Below the pieces are notes generated by a model, which was not told where the DNA came from, did not search any database, and saw only the letters and a list, made by a program, of their open reading frames with translations. A program made the translations under genes and the position numbers. A DNA stretch of 64,000 bases from Lachnospiraceae bacterium. GTDB lineage: Bacteria > Bacillota > Clostridia > Lachnospirales > Lachnospiraceae. The stretch covers positions 1-64,000 of the forward strand of contig JAUNWX010000002.1 of assembly GCA_030540075.1 (NCBI GenBank), written 5' to 3'. Below, one piece after another: positions 17,167 to 26,090 of this stretch. Within the stretch, counting starts at the first letter, position 1, and the number at the start of each line of letters is the position of its first letter.

Positions 17167-18381
17167 TTATCTGATCAGCAGGGATCCGACGACGATGCCG
17201 AGGTAGGTACCGACGACATAGCCGAAGGTACCGACGAGCATGCACGGGCCGACGAGCTTGTTCCAGCCCTGGGCGATCGCCATGCCGGCCGCGGTGGTCG
17301 GGCCACCGATGTTGGCATTGGACGCGAGGATGATCTCCTCCAGGGAGCCGCCGATGAGCTTACCGCCGATGAAGCAGAAGAGCATGTTGACGATCACCAT
17401 CAGGAGACAAAAGACGAGAAGCAGCGGCGCCTGCTGGATGATGAGCGGGATCGACGCCGGCACACCGATGACGAAGAAGAACAGGTAGATGAGGTAGGTC
17501 CCCAGCTCCTGCGCACCATGCATGGCCTCCGCCTTTTCCGGAAGGACGGTGGCGAACAGCATCGCGACGGTCGTGATCCATACATACTGGCTGCCGAAGA
17601 AGGTGTTCAGCATGTTGAGGAACCAGTTGCCGGTCGGGATCGCTGTAGAGAGTACACCGGCGATGGCCTTCGAAATCGTCACGACGATGATAGAGAAGGC
17701 GAAGTCGATCGCGATATCACGAAGAGAAATCTCCTTCCGACCCCAGTACTTCGCCGCCAGGGTCTTGCCCTCCTCGGCGTCTGTACCGTTCGCGAGGACG
17801 TGATCGATGTGCGGATGCGGATAGTGCTTTCGGAGCCATGCACTGCCCGCAAACGCGATGAGGATCATGAAGTAGATCGCCATATTCAGATTATCGGCGA
17901 CCGTCGCCGCGGAAATCAGGGTCTGGTCCACATGGAAGGCGTCGGCGAGGGCCGTGAAGTTGACACCGCCGCCGATGTAGGAACCGGTCATCATCGCCGC
18001 CACATATGGAAGATTCGGGATGAACTTCCCGAGGATGAGGACGCCGAGCACTGCGCCGGCCACCGTGCCGAGGGCACCGATCAGGAAGATGCCGAGCATC
18101 CGTCCCGTTTCCTTCCAGATCTTCGACAGGTTCACCTGCAGAAGCAGCAGCGGAATCGCCATCGGCACCGCGAAGCCCCAGACCACATCATCGAAGATCG
18201 GCGCGCTCGCCGGGATGATCTTCAGGTTTGTGAGCAGCAGAGCACAGATCAGGGCGATGATGGCACCGCTGATCTTGCTGGCCCATGCGTAGGTCTGCTC
18301 CATCCAGATGGAAAACGCAACCACCAGCACCATGATGCTCATCAGCACCCAGGTGTTATCTGCGGAAATGAGTGTGTTCAT
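17167..18381 (-). CDS. DUF819 family integral membrane protein
   Basis: A 404-residue protein with about 11 hydrophobic segments and glycine-rich motifs typical of DUF819 (YjcL-like), such as MMTGSYIGGGVNFTALADAF and SNANIGGPTTAAGMA. The duplicated Gly-rich loops resemble those of sodium-coupled transporters, but no function is established for the family. AGGAG precedes the ATG. It is a single-gene unit between a LysR gene and a duplication remnant; a transport role is inference. Confidence 0.85.
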   Translation of the reverse strand: MNTLISADNTWVLMSIMVLVVAFSIWMEQTYAWASKISGAIIALICALLLTNLKIIPASAPIFDDVVWGFAVPMAIPLLLLQVNLSKIWKETGRMLGIFLIGALGTVAGAVLGVLILGKFIPNLPYVAAMMTGSYIGGGVNFTALADAFHVDQTLISAATVADNLNMAIYFMILIAFAGSAWLRKHYPHPHIDHVLANGTDAEEGKTLAAKYWGRKEISLRDIAIDFAFSIIVVTISKAIAGVLSTAIPTGNWFLNMLNTFFGSQYVWITTVAMLFATVLPEKAEAMHGAQELGTYLIYLFFFVIGVPASIPLIIQQAPLLLVFCLLMVIVNMLFCFIGGKLIGGSLEEIILASNANIGGPTTAAGMAIAQGWNKLVGPCMLVGTFGYVVGTYLGIVVGSLLIR

Positions 18382-18497
18382 CGTGTTGTCTCCTAAGCTT
18401 TATATTTCACGTAAGAATCATGATGTTACTCATTATATCGCAGACGGAATCATGCGTAAAATGATGATTCTATCTATTAATTATGCAAAACAGAGCG

Positions 18498-18533
18498 AAA
18501 GAACGGCCGCCGCGCGTGCGACAGCCGTTCTTT
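18498..18533 (-). terminator. Terminator retained beside the transporter remnant
   Basis: AAAGAACGGC and GCCGTTCTTT form a 10-bp stem with an imperfect inner stem. On the minus strand it follows the remnant transporter tail exactly as the terminator at 13499 follows the intact gene, so it was duplicated with it and has diverged. Confidence 0.65.
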
Positions 18534-18573
18534 GTCGGGGGATTATGGATATAAAATAGCAGGAATCAGGATT

Positions 18574-18660
18574 TTATCCCAGCGGATAGAAGATCGTAGC
18601 GGATACAGCACAGGAAAGAATCGCCAGAATCATATACGGAAGAGTGAACTTCAGAACCTT
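18574..18660 (-). pseudogene. Remnant: last 28 codons of a DASS transporter gene
   Basis: On the minus strand this encodes KVLKFTLPYMILAILSCAVS... ending in FYPLG and a stop, 27 of 28 residues identical to the end of the transporter at 13571-14857 (one L to I change). Homology at DNA level extends past the stop into the flanking sequence. The gene is cut off at 18661, where LysR-derived sequence begins. Confidence 0.85.
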
Positions 18661-18763
18661 GCCGGAGATGAAGAGCTCAGATATCGAGGCAGAGATTTTT
18701 CGAACGGCGGGTTTTCAGCCGAAGGTACTCTATACCTCTTCGGGAAGTAAAACCAGAATACGC
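18661..18763 (+). pseudogene. Remnant: internal fragment of a LysR gene
   Basis: 103 nt match 16778-16880 of the LysR gene at 16161 without gaps and with 5 differences. The fragment starts with GCCGGA, a hexamer also present at the matching break point in the transporter (13659-13664), which points to deletion at microhomology. No start, stop or promoter is attached. Confidence 0.85.
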
Positions 18764-18775
18764 GCATAAAAAAGA

Positions 18776-18815
18776 AAAACCTGGAGCGTACCGAAATGGT
18801 GCGTGTCCAGGTTTT
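18776..18815 (-). terminator. Terminator of the tandem LysR operon
   Basis: AAAACCTGGA and TCCAGGTTTT pair around an inner partial stem; on the minus strand a T-rich run follows. It lies 9 nt beyond the stop of the LysR gene at 18824. Confidence 0.8.
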
Positions 18816-18823
18816 CGCGTTAT

Positions 18824-19708
18824 TCAAGATGGAAGCTGATCATATTCAGTGAGGAGAAGACGAATCAGCTGCTTCATAGGTTCGGACAGACTGATGGATT
18901 TCTGATATGCGGCGACGATGTAAAACGTGAGAGGTGGATTCAGGGAGTACGTATGAAAGGTATCTTCCGGGTGAGGCAGGCGGCTCGGAACGAATGCATT
19001 GCCGAGTCCCTTATTCAGCATATAGCGTCGAGAGACATCGTCTTCGATCTCACAGATAATATTCGGCTGAATCTGCATATTACGCAAGGCCTGATCTTCC
19101 ACGTTGCGTACGAAAGAAGGGGCGTGCGTCAGCACGAAGTAGTCGTTCTGAAGTGCGGAGTAGTTTCCTCGCTCGATGTCTTCTGGGAGAAGCGCCGGGT
19201 GTCCGTCTGGAATCGCGAGAAGAAGCTCACCGGTCCAGAGAGGAATATACTCGAGTACCGAGTGCTGCAGAGACGAAGTAAGCAGAATGCCGAGATCTGC
19301 ATGCCCCATGATGAGATCTTCCTTTGCGGTCAGGCTGTTACTGCGTCGAACCATAAGTTCGATTTCAGGATGAGCTTTTCGAAATGCAGGAATACATTCC
19401 AGCGCAGAAGAAGCTGCGCAGGCAAAACGAAGAGAGTTCTTGCTGCTGTGTGTGAGAGAGGAGATTTTTCGAAGTGCCTCTCTTTTTATCTGGAGGATGG
19501 AGTGTCCGCCATTGATATAGATTCGACCGGCATCTGTAAGTGTGAGACCATCGCGCTCTCGGGTGAACAGCTTTGTGCCGAGCTCATCTTCAAGCTTTTT
19601 CAGGCGCTGACTGAGTGCCGGCTGTGAGAGATAGAGGCGTTCAGCTGCTTTACTGAGGCTCTTTTCCTCGGCAATGGCGATAACATATTCGATCAGTTTT
19701 GTATCCAT
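18824..19708 (-). CDS. LysR-family regulator, second gene of a tandem pair
   Basis: A 294-residue LysR protein; the DNA-binding region reads LSKAAERLYLSQPALSQRLKKLEDELGTKLF. Its ATG overlaps the TGA of the upstream LysR gene by one base (TGATG), so the two regulators are translationally coupled. The pair is divergent from the TTT-esterase operon starting at 20925. Two different effectors, or a heteromeric regulator, are possible explanations. Confidence 0.9.
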   Translation of the reverse strand: MDTKLIEYVIAIAEEKSLSKAAERLYLSQPALSQRLKKLEDELGTKLFTRERDGLTLTDAGRIYINGGHSILQIKREALRKISSLTHSSKNSLRFACAASSALECIPAFRKAHPEIELMVRRSNSLTAKEDLIMGHADLGILLTSSLQHSVLEYIPLWTGELLLAIPDGHPALLPEDIERGNYSALQNDYFVLTHAPSFVRNVEDQALRNMQIQPNIICEIEDDVSRRYMLNKGLGNAFVPSRLPHPEDTFHTYSLNPPLTFYIVAAYQKSISLSEPMKQLIRLLLTEYDQLPS

Positions 19709-20697
19709 CAGAGCGGGTGCCTTTCTATGTGATAAAGCTGGAATTCTTCAATCAGATCCTTCGCAGTCTGAGTTGGACTGAAATGATAGTTCGGATTCTG
19801 AGCTTCCATCTGATAGTTCAGAGCGATAAGATAGCGTTCTTCTTCTGACAGAATATGATCCGGCGCGGACATTACGGTCATGTGGACGAAACATTTTGGC
19901 TTCAGGCTGAAGTAAACCAGGTTTCTCGACGGCTCCATATGACTACGTGCCAGAATCGTGACGCCGGCGCCTTGATCCGCCATGTTTTTCAGAATCAAGT
20001 TATTATCGGCTTCATATACGATGGTCGGTTGCATTTGATTCTGCTGTAAAAGCATATCTGTCGTATGACGTATGGTAGAATTGTGCGTTGCCAGAATGAA
20101 AGGGGTATCCTTAAATTTTCGGATATCGATCGCAGTCAGATGGGAGAGGTCATGGCTTGCCTGATAAGCGAGTGGGTGAAAGGCAGGGACAAACAAAACC
20201 ACCTCCTCTTCATGAAAGGAGGTATGCACGATGCCGGGCTCATCCGGATCGTCACAGGTGCCAAGTGCCAGATCGACCTCGTGCACCTGCACGGCCTTTC
20301 GAAGTCCTGCCATATAGTGCTCCTTCATTTCGATTTTTACATTCGGATAGCGCCGATGAAACTGATTGAAAATTTTCGCAATTGCAATAGAACCACGCAG
20401 CGGTGTAACTCCGATGGTGATCGTTTTTTGATAACCGACCGAAAGCTCAGAAATCATCTGATAGGTCTGCTCTTTTACGGCGAGGATGCGGGAAGCGGCA
20501 TCCAGATAGATTTTACCGGCGGCGGTAGGGTAGTAACGTTTTTTGTGCTGGAAAAATAATTCTGTTCCCAGTTCTTTTTCGAGCTCTGCCAGATATTTGC
20601 TAAGTGCTGGTTGCGTTATGTGAAGCTTCTCCGCAGCCGCAGTTAAGCCTCCTTCTTCTGCAATAGCCAGTATATAGTGTAGCTGCTTTGTATTCAT
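19708..20697 (-). CDS. LysR-family regulator, first gene of a tandem pair
   Basis: A 329-residue LysR protein with the N-terminal motif LTAAAEKLHITQPALSKYLAELEKELGTELFF. It carries a C-terminal tail of about 25 residues beyond the usual length. It is the promoter-proximal gene of a two-regulator operon and faces the TctCBA-esterase operon. Confidence 0.9.
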   Translation of the reverse strand: MNTKQLHYILAIAEEGGLTAAAEKLHITQPALSKYLAELEKELGTELFFQHKKRYYPTAAGKIYLDAASRILAVKEQTYQMISELSVGYQKTITIGVTPLRGSIAIAKIFNQFHRRYPNVKIEMKEHYMAGLRKAVQVHEVDLALGTCDDPDEPGIVHTSFHEEEVVLFVPAFHPLAYQASHDLSHLTAIDIRKFKDTPFILATHNSTIRHTTDMLLQQNQMQPTIVYEADNNLILKNMADQGAGVTILARSHMEPSRNLVYFSLKPKCFVHMTVMSAPDHILSEEERYLIALNYQMEAQNPNYHFSPTQTAKDLIEEFQLYHIERHPL

Positions 20698-20730
20698 AGT
20701 GATTCCTTGCGTAAAGTTGCATTACTTTTG

Positions 20731-20747
20731 CTTATAAATTACATAAG
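20731..20747. promoter_or_regulatory. Dyad in the divergent region, candidate LysR operator
   Basis: CTTAT and ATAAG flank a 7-nt AT-rich centre; the element contains T-N11-A. It lies 11 nt upstream of the -35 of the TTT promoter and 34 nt from the LysR start codon. Confidence 0.5.
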
Positions 20748-20757
20748 TCTTTCAAGC

Positions 20758-20786
20758 TTGTCAATCGTCATTTTGCGCAGCATAAT
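20758..20786 (+). promoter_or_regulatory. Promoter of the TTT-esterase operon
   Basis: TTGTCA (20758-20763) and CATAAT (20781-20786) with an exact 17-nt spacer, giving a 5' leader of about 130 nt before the ATG at 20925. Confidence 0.6.
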
Positions 20787-20924
20787 ACAGGCATAAACGA
20801 TGCGAGCTGAACAAAATCACGTATTTCTGAATAGGATTACTTTCAATTAAGAAAGATGACGAATGAGGAAACGTGAATGAAACATAAAATCATATTATAT
20901 TTCGCAAAGAAAGGGAGAAACGTT

Positions 20925-22013
20925 ATGAAGAAAAACAGATTATTTGCAGGTATGATGGCTACGTGCATCCTGGCTGCCGGTCTCGTAGGATGTGGCTCAT
21001 CTGCAGCTCCGGAAGCAACGAAAGCTTCTGGAAATGCAGGCACAGAAGCTGCAGCAGCGGCAGCCGGTGAAGGCGTAGGACCATGGAAGTCCGGAGATAA
21101 TGTATATGTCGATGTTCCTGCGAAGGCAGGGGGCGGAACCGATCTATATACTCGTTATCTGACGCAGGCACTCAGCGAGGTATGTCCAGGTGTGAACTTC
21201 GTCGTTACAAACTACGATACCGGTGAAGTCGGCATGGAGCATGTGAAGAATGCGAAGCCAGATGGTTTAACACTCGGTGCCTGCCATGGTGGCTCGATCA
21301 TTCAGTATCTGGCCGGATCCTCGGAAGTAAATATCAAGGATGATGTTAAGGCGGTGGGCATCATGAACCAGGGTGGTCCGCAGGCCATCATCGCGAAACC
21401 AGGCGCACCATACACGAATTTTACAGAGCTTGCAGAGTATATCAAGGCAAATCCGGGGGATGTCGTTGTAGGATGTTCTTTAGGCGGTACGACGCAGGTG
21501 CTGTTCACGTCACTCATCGAAGAGCTGACCGGTGATGCGAATTCGGTAAACTATGTGCAGTGCTCTTCCGAGGCAGATAAGCTGACCAATGTTGCAGCCG
21601 GCTCGATTGATATCGCAAACTGCTCCATCCCGAACGCGGTATCCTATGATGCCGATGGAAAGCTGACCATATTGGGAAGTATCGGACCAAAGGCGGCGAC
21701 GCTGGAAAACATGAGCGAGCTGGTAGGTACAGAGCTGGATAAGAAGTTTGCGACCACACAGGAGCAGAATGTAAGTCTGACATGGGATTCAAATTACTAT
21801 ATAGTCGTTCCGAAGGATACACCGGATGAAATCTGTGAGGCAATCAATGAGGCGATTCAGAAGGCAACCACGGTTCAGTCCTTCATCGATGGCAATAATA
21901 AAATGGCAACCTATATCGCGGCTGTGAACTATGAGGATACAAAGAAGGCTCTCGAAACAGAGTGGAGCTCCCTGGATGAACTCGTAGGTTCCATGGGGCT
22001 GAAGGTTCGCTGA
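20925..22013 (+). CDS. tctC: Tripartite tricarboxylate transporter (TTT) substrate-binding lipoprotein
   Basis: A 362-residue TctC/Bug-type binding protein. The signal peptide ends with lipobox LVGC, C23 being the lipidated residue, followed by a Thr/Ala-rich linker. The mature part shows Bug features such as VDVPAKAGGGTDLYTRY near the ligand-binding loop. The start at 20925 has AAGGGAG 9 nt upstream; the longer frame from 20877 would add a non-signal extension. It heads a C-B-A operon followed by esterases and a UxuA-like gene, so its ligand may be an esterified sugar acid (inference). Confidence 0.9.
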   Translation: MKKNRLFAGMMATCILAAGLVGCGSSAAPEATKASGNAGTEAAAAAAGEGVGPWKSGDNVYVDVPAKAGGGTDLYTRYLTQALSEVCPGVNFVVTNYDTGEVGMEHVKNAKPDGLTLGACHGGSIIQYLAGSSEVNIKDDVKAVGIMNQGGPQAIIAKPGAPYTNFTELAEYIKANPGDVVVGCSLGGTTQVLFTSLIEELTGDANSVNYVQCSSEADKLTNVAAGSIDIANCSIPNAVSYDADGKLTILGSIGPKAATLENMSELVGTELDKKFATTQEQNVSLTWDSNYYIVVPKDTPDEICEAINEAIQKATTVQSFIDGNNKMATYIAAVNYEDTKKALETEWSSLDELVGSMGLKVR

Positions 22014-22043
22014 TGATACGAACTGAACGAAACTGAAACATGT

Positions 22044-22075
22044 CCGGCCGTCCTTACGGGCAGCCGGTATTTTTG
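22044..22075 (+). terminator. Attenuator-like hairpin between tctC and tctB
   Basis: CCGGCCGTCC and GGGCAGCCGG pair across a TTAC loop (one mismatch) and are followed by TATTTTT. Its position after the binding-protein gene suggests differential expression of binding protein and membrane subunits. Confidence 0.7.
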
Positions 22076-22089
22076 AAAAGGGGGTTTCA

Positions 22090-22593
22090 ATGAAAAAACT
22101 GAATCGTACCTATGTGATGGGAATCGCATTTATCGTATTCGCTGTGTGGGTCGCATTTCAAACGGCCTTGATACCTGAAAAGCTGGTTTCTAACGAGCCT
22201 GGACCGAAGCTCTTTCCATTTATTTCTGCGATCGGCATGATTATCATGGCGATTCTTTCGATGATTTTCGATGGAAAAAAAGAAAAAGAAGAGAATGAGC
22301 ATGGCGCAGCTCCGTATCTTGATAAAGATGGATGGAAGCGTCTCGGACGGATCATGCTGGAGTGCATTCTTTTCTGTGTGGCGATGAATTTGATCGGCTT
22401 CTGGATTACGTCGATGATGGGCATGATGATGTTCATCATGACACTGAAGGTAGATAAGAAGATCAATATTCTATTTGCTGTCGTATTAAGTGTCGCATTG
22501 GGCAGTCTCTGCTATTTCGGATTTACGAAGGGCTTCAATATTCCACTTCCGAAGGGTGTGCTTTTTGAGGCACTCGGCATTCGGATGCCTTAA
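22090..22593 (+). CDS. tctB: TTT transporter small membrane subunit
   Basis: A 167-residue protein with four predicted transmembrane helices, the TctB layout: an N-terminal helix (YVMGIAFIVFAVWVAFQT), a second after PGPKLFPFISAIGMIIMAIL, a charged cytoplasmic loop, then two C-terminal helices. It sits between tctC and tctA as is normal for the family. Confidence 0.87.
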   Translation: MKKLNRTYVMGIAFIVFAVWVAFQTALIPEKLVSNEPGPKLFPFISAIGMIIMAILSMIFDGKKEKEENEHGAAPYLDKDGWKRLGRIMLECILFCVAMNLIGFWITSMMGMMMFIMTLKVDKKINILFAVVLSVALGSLCYFGFTKGFNIPLPKGVLFEALGIRMP

Positions 22594-22612
22594 CTGGAAG
22601 GAGAAAATAAAA

Positions 22613-24103
22613 ATGGCAAGTTATCTTTCTGCACTTGGCGTGTTATTCCAGCCAGTGAACTTCATCATGATGTATATCTGTTCTCTGGTTGGATGTGTTC
22701 TGGGCGCGATTCCTGGTCTGTCCGGAGGTCTCGGCATCACACTGATTCTTCCGATGACGTTCGCTTTAAATACGAACTTAAGCTTCGCGATGCTGCTCGG
22801 CATGTATGTTGGTGGTGTATCCGGCTCCTTTATTGCAGCGGTACTCGTCGGAATCCCTGGATCTGCTGCGTCGATCGGAACCTGCTATGATGGTTATCCG
22901 ATGACACAGAAGGGACAGGCGGCACGCGCACTCTCCATCGGTATCACCGGCTCCTTCATCGGTACGCTGGTTTCTATTCTCGTAGCGACTTTCTGCTCTA
23001 CCTTTATCGCAGATGTTGCACTGAAACTCGGACCATGGGAGTACTTCAGTCTCTGCCTGATGGCCATCACGATGGTCGTTGGATTAAGTAAAGGCTCCAT
23101 TTTTAAGGGTCTTCTGGCAGCCTTTTTCGGACTGTGGCTTTCTACGGTTGGTTCGGATATGGTAACGAACCAGCTTCGTTTCACTTTTCATAATACGAAC
23201 CTCTATGGTGGAATCAATGTCGTATGCCTCCTGATGGGTACCTTCGCACTGCAGCAGGTTGCTTCGAGCTATGCGAAGAATAACCTGACGATGCCGGAGG
23301 TAGATGCCGGATCACTGAAAGGCTTCGGCTTCACCTTCAAAGACTTTAAGGATAATCTGAGGGTAATCATTACATCGCTTTTCATCGGTCTCTGGATCGG
23401 TTTTCTGCCGGGCATGGGATCCGGAATTTCCAACCTGATTGCGTATGGTCAGGCGAAGAAGATGAGCAAGCATCCGGAGAAGTTCGGAACCGGTATCGAT
23501 GAAGGTATCTGGGCAACGGAGGTTGCAAATAACGCGGGTGTCGGTGGTGCCATCATCCCGATGATCGCACTGGGCATTCCAGGTGATGGGACGACCGTTC
23601 TACTGATGTCGGCCATGACGATTCATGGATTACAGGCGGGGCCGATGTTCATCAAGAACAATCCATTACTGGCAAATCTGATTTTTGCAACTGTTCTGAT
23701 TTCTGCGATTCTGATTTTTATTACAGAGCTTTTAACGAAGCGCTGGTTCCCAATGCTCTTAAAAGCACCGTATCATTATCTTTACAGTGCGATTCTTATG
23801 ATCTGTTTCCTTGGTGCATACTCTGCGTCGACGTCGATGTTCAGTGTTTACCTGGTACTGGTATTTGGTGCAATCGGTATCCTGATGGAATTCTTTAAGA
23901 TGCCGAGTACGCCGCTTATGCTTGCATTTATACTGGGCAGTAAAATCGAGAGCTATTTCCGTATGGGATGCTCCTATGCGAAGGGGGATATGACCTCTTT
24001 CCTTACCCGTCCGATTTCTCTTATCTTTATCCTGATTGCTGTTTACAGCGTAATCGGTCCGCTGATTTCAAAGATGCTTAAGAAAAAGAAGGCGACGGCC
24101 TGA
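22613..24103 (+). CDS. tctA: TTT transporter large membrane subunit
   Basis: A 496-residue permease of the TctA family with about 12 membrane segments. Family motifs include GAIPGLSGGLGITLILPMTF, GIPGSAASIGTCYDGYPM and NNAGVGGAIIPMIALGIPGDG. The ATG at 22613 has AAGGAG upstream; an earlier in-frame ATG at 22490 lies inside tctB. The last residues are a Lys-rich tail. Confidence 0.92.
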   Translation: MASYLSALGVLFQPVNFIMMYICSLVGCVLGAIPGLSGGLGITLILPMTFALNTNLSFAMLLGMYVGGVSGSFIAAVLVGIPGSAASIGTCYDGYPMTQKGQAARALSIGITGSFIGTLVSILVATFCSTFIADVALKLGPWEYFSLCLMAITMVVGLSKGSIFKGLLAAFFGLWLSTVGSDMVTNQLRFTFHNTNLYGGINVVCLLMGTFALQQVASSYAKNNLTMPEVDAGSLKGFGFTFKDFKDNLRVIITSLFIGLWIGFLPGMGSGISNLIAYGQAKKMSKHPEKFGTGIDEGIWATEVANNAGVGGAIIPMIALGIPGDGTTVLLMSAMTIHGLQAGPMFIKNNPLLANLIFATVLISAILIFITELLTKRWFPMLLKAPYHYLYSAILMICFLGAYSASTSMFSVYLVLVFGAIGILMEFFKMPSTPLMLAFILGSKIESYFRMGCSYAKGDMTSFLTRPISLIFILIAVYSVIGPLISKMLKKKKATA

Positions 24104-24113
24104 AAATTCATGA

Positions 24114-24140
24114 AAGCCGAAGCTTGCAAGGCTTCGGCTT
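24114..24140 (+). promoter_or_regulatory. Intergenic stem-loop after tctA
   Basis: AAGCCGAAGC and GCTTCGGCTT form a perfect 10-bp stem with a 7-nt loop. No T run follows directly, so it may be a partial terminator or mRNA processing site before the esterase genes. Confidence 0.55.
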
Positions 24141-24201
24141 GTCTACTCTCATTTTTAGAAGTTTTCATGAGAAAGATACATATCGAAGGAGGAATCAGAC
24201 G

Positions 24202-25095
24202 ATGTTGACACAGGAAGAAAAAGAAAAGATGATTGTTGCGCTTCGTGGCACCAGCGTAGCAAAGGAAAATATCACAGAAGAATATAAAAAAAACCTGGAT
24301 CTCGCGGAACGTGAAGAGGTCAGCGTAACCACATCCGAAGGTCAGGTTCCGTGCTATATCTTTACGGCAAAGAATCGTACACGGAACTGTCCGGTCCATA
24401 TCAATGTCCATGGTGGTGGATTTGTACGCCCACATGTATTACGGGATGAGATTTACTCTGCAAAGGTAGCCGATGCGATTCAGGGCATCGTGGTGGATGT
24501 GGACTATAGTCTGGCACCGGAGTATCCATATCCAAAAGCATTTAATGAAACGTATGAAGTATGCAGATGGGTGTTTTCCATGCTGCAGCACTGGGGTGCC
24601 GACGTGAAGCGCGTATCCATGGGCGGGCATAGTGCAGGTGCAAACCTGACGGCAGCCGTATGTTTAAAGGCAAATCAGACAAAGGAATTTCAGTTCTGTC
24701 TTCAGGTGCTGGATTATGGTGCGTTTGATATGGTGACGGATCCGGCAGATAAACCGGAGGCAGAGACGAACATGATTCCGGTGGAGAGAGGACGAATGTT
24801 CAGTCTCGCCTATACGGATGGTGAGCTTGAGAATTTAAAGGACCCGTACTGCAGTCCATTACTCGCATCAGAGGAGATGCTGAAGGGACTTCCGGAAGCG
24901 CTCATAACCAGTGCCGGTCATGATAATTTCCGATTCGAGGATGCCGAGTACGCGAAGCGTCTCGTGCTGGCGGGTGTAAAGGTGACACAGAAGTGTTTCC
25001 TCGATTCGTATCATGGATTTATCGTGCACTGCACAGATGAATGGGAAGCTGGTCAGCAGCTGGTCATCGATACGATTCAACGAGCGTCACTGTAA
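24202..25095 (+). CDS. Alpha/beta hydrolase, HSL-family esterase
   Basis: A 297-residue cytoplasmic esterase of the hormone-sensitive-lipase type. The oxyanion-hole motif H70-G-G-G, the nucleophile elbow G-H-S144-A-G, acid D241 (in SAGHDNF) and H271 (in YHGF) make a complete triad. GAAGGAGG precedes the ATG at 24202. It follows the TctCBA importer and precedes another hydrolase and a UxuA-like dehydratase, so it may release a sugar acid from an imported ester. Closely similar esterases lie at 40886 and 41790 beside a DASS transporter. Confidence 0.87.
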   Translation: MLTQEEKEKMIVALRGTSVAKENITEEYKKNLDLAEREEVSVTTSEGQVPCYIFTAKNRTRNCPVHINVHGGGFVRPHVLRDEIYSAKVADAIQGIVVDVDYSLAPEYPYPKAFNETYEVCRWVFSMLQHWGADVKRVSMGGHSAGANLTAAVCLKANQTKEFQFCLQVLDYGAFDMVTDPADKPEAETNMIPVERGRMFSLAYTDGELENLKDPYCSPLLASEEMLKGLPEALITSAGHDNFRFEDAEYAKRLVLAGVKVTQKCFLDSYHGFIVHCTDEWEAGQQLVIDTIQRASL

Positions 25096-25139
25096 AAGAA
25101 CAGTAAGTGTAGAGTGAGTGCTACTGGAAAGGAAAGTAT

Positions 25140-26063
25140 ATGAAAAAAGTAATTGAGCCGGGTAGAACCAGAAAAAGTATTAATTTTATTGACAATATCG
25201 TGTATTCGAGACAGAAGAATCTGAACGGACAGGAGATGGAGCTGAAGATGTCCATCATGCTGCAGAATGGAAACAGTGAGATGCGACTCGCCTCCGGTCA
25301 TGACGACGAGGCAGATGATAAGACACCGAAGCCGGCGATTCTGTGGGTTCCGGGTGGCGGCTACCGTGGCTGCGATAAAAACCTTATGGTAGCGGAGATG
25401 GCGTTCCTTGCGGATGCAGGCTATGTGGTTGCGTCGATGTACTATCGAAGCAGTGCCGAGGAGCATATGCCTTCACAGATCATCGACGTGAAGACGGCGA
25501 TTCGATTCCTTCGTGCACATGCCGATGAATATGAAATTGATCCGGAGCATATCGGTATCATCGGACGCTCCGCGGGTGGACAGCTGTCGGCGCTCGCTGC
25601 CATGAATTCAGATGCGTATGAAAGTGCTGAGTGGAGCGAGTATTCGTCGCATGTGCAGGCCTGCTGTGATATGTTCGGACCGGTGGATTTTGTAAAGCTG
25701 ATTGAGGATGATGCACTGGAAATGCGTACGAATCCGAACTGTCGCTGGAAAAAGCCGGAAGATACACATGCGGGTGCACTTTTCGGTGGGGATATGTCGA
25801 CACTGAAGGAGCGTGCGAAGCCATATTGCCCACCATACATTTTAACGAAGGAGATGTGCCCGATTCTCATCTTGCATGGCGACTGCGATAAGCTGGTGTC
25901 CTGCAGCATCAGTGAAGCATTTTATGATGATATCGTAAAGGCAGGTATGGAGGATCGTGCGGATCTCTATATTTTAAAGGGTGCCGGTCATGGCACGAAG
26001 GAGTTCTTCCAGCCGGAAACGAAGAGTGTCATCCGTGATTTCTTCGATAAGAATCTTAAGTGA
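25140..26063 (+). CDS. Alpha/beta hydrolase, BD-FAE-like acetylesterase/lipase
   Basis: A 307-residue hydrolase of another branch than its neighbour: WVPGGGYRG provides the oxyanion region, GRSAGG the nucleophile elbow, HGDCDKLV the acid and GAGHG the His. These features fit the Aes/BD-FAE group of acetyl-xylan and feruloyl-type esterases. No signal peptide is visible, so the substrate must be inside the cell. It lies 44 nt after the first esterase and 27 nt before the dehydratase gene. Confidence 0.82.
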   Translation: MKKVIEPGRTRKSINFIDNIVYSRQKNLNGQEMELKMSIMLQNGNSEMRLASGHDDEADDKTPKPAILWVPGGGYRGCDKNLMVAEMAFLADAGYVVASMYYRSSAEEHMPSQIIDVKTAIRFLRAHADEYEIDPEHIGIIGRSAGGQLSALAAMNSDAYESAEWSEYSSHVQACCDMFGPVDFVKLIEDDALEMRTNPNCRWKKPEDTHAGALFGGDMSTLKERAKPYCPPYILTKEMCPILILHGDCDKLVSCSISEAFYDDIVKAGMEDRADLYILKGAGHGTKEFFQPETKSVIRDFFDKNLK

Positions 26064-26090
26064 AGCTTCTGAACGGATAAAGAGGTTATC

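Noticed and set aside
17131..18396. A 421-residue plus-strand frame over the DUF819 gene
   Set aside because: Charge-dense, repeat-like composition mirrors the membrane protein on the other strand; the DUF819 frame has a ribosome site and family motifs.
18535..18750. Small intact plus-strand gene in the remnant region
   Set aside because: The frame is a chimera of antisense transporter tail and sense LysR fragment; both parts are recognisable copies of neighbouring genes.
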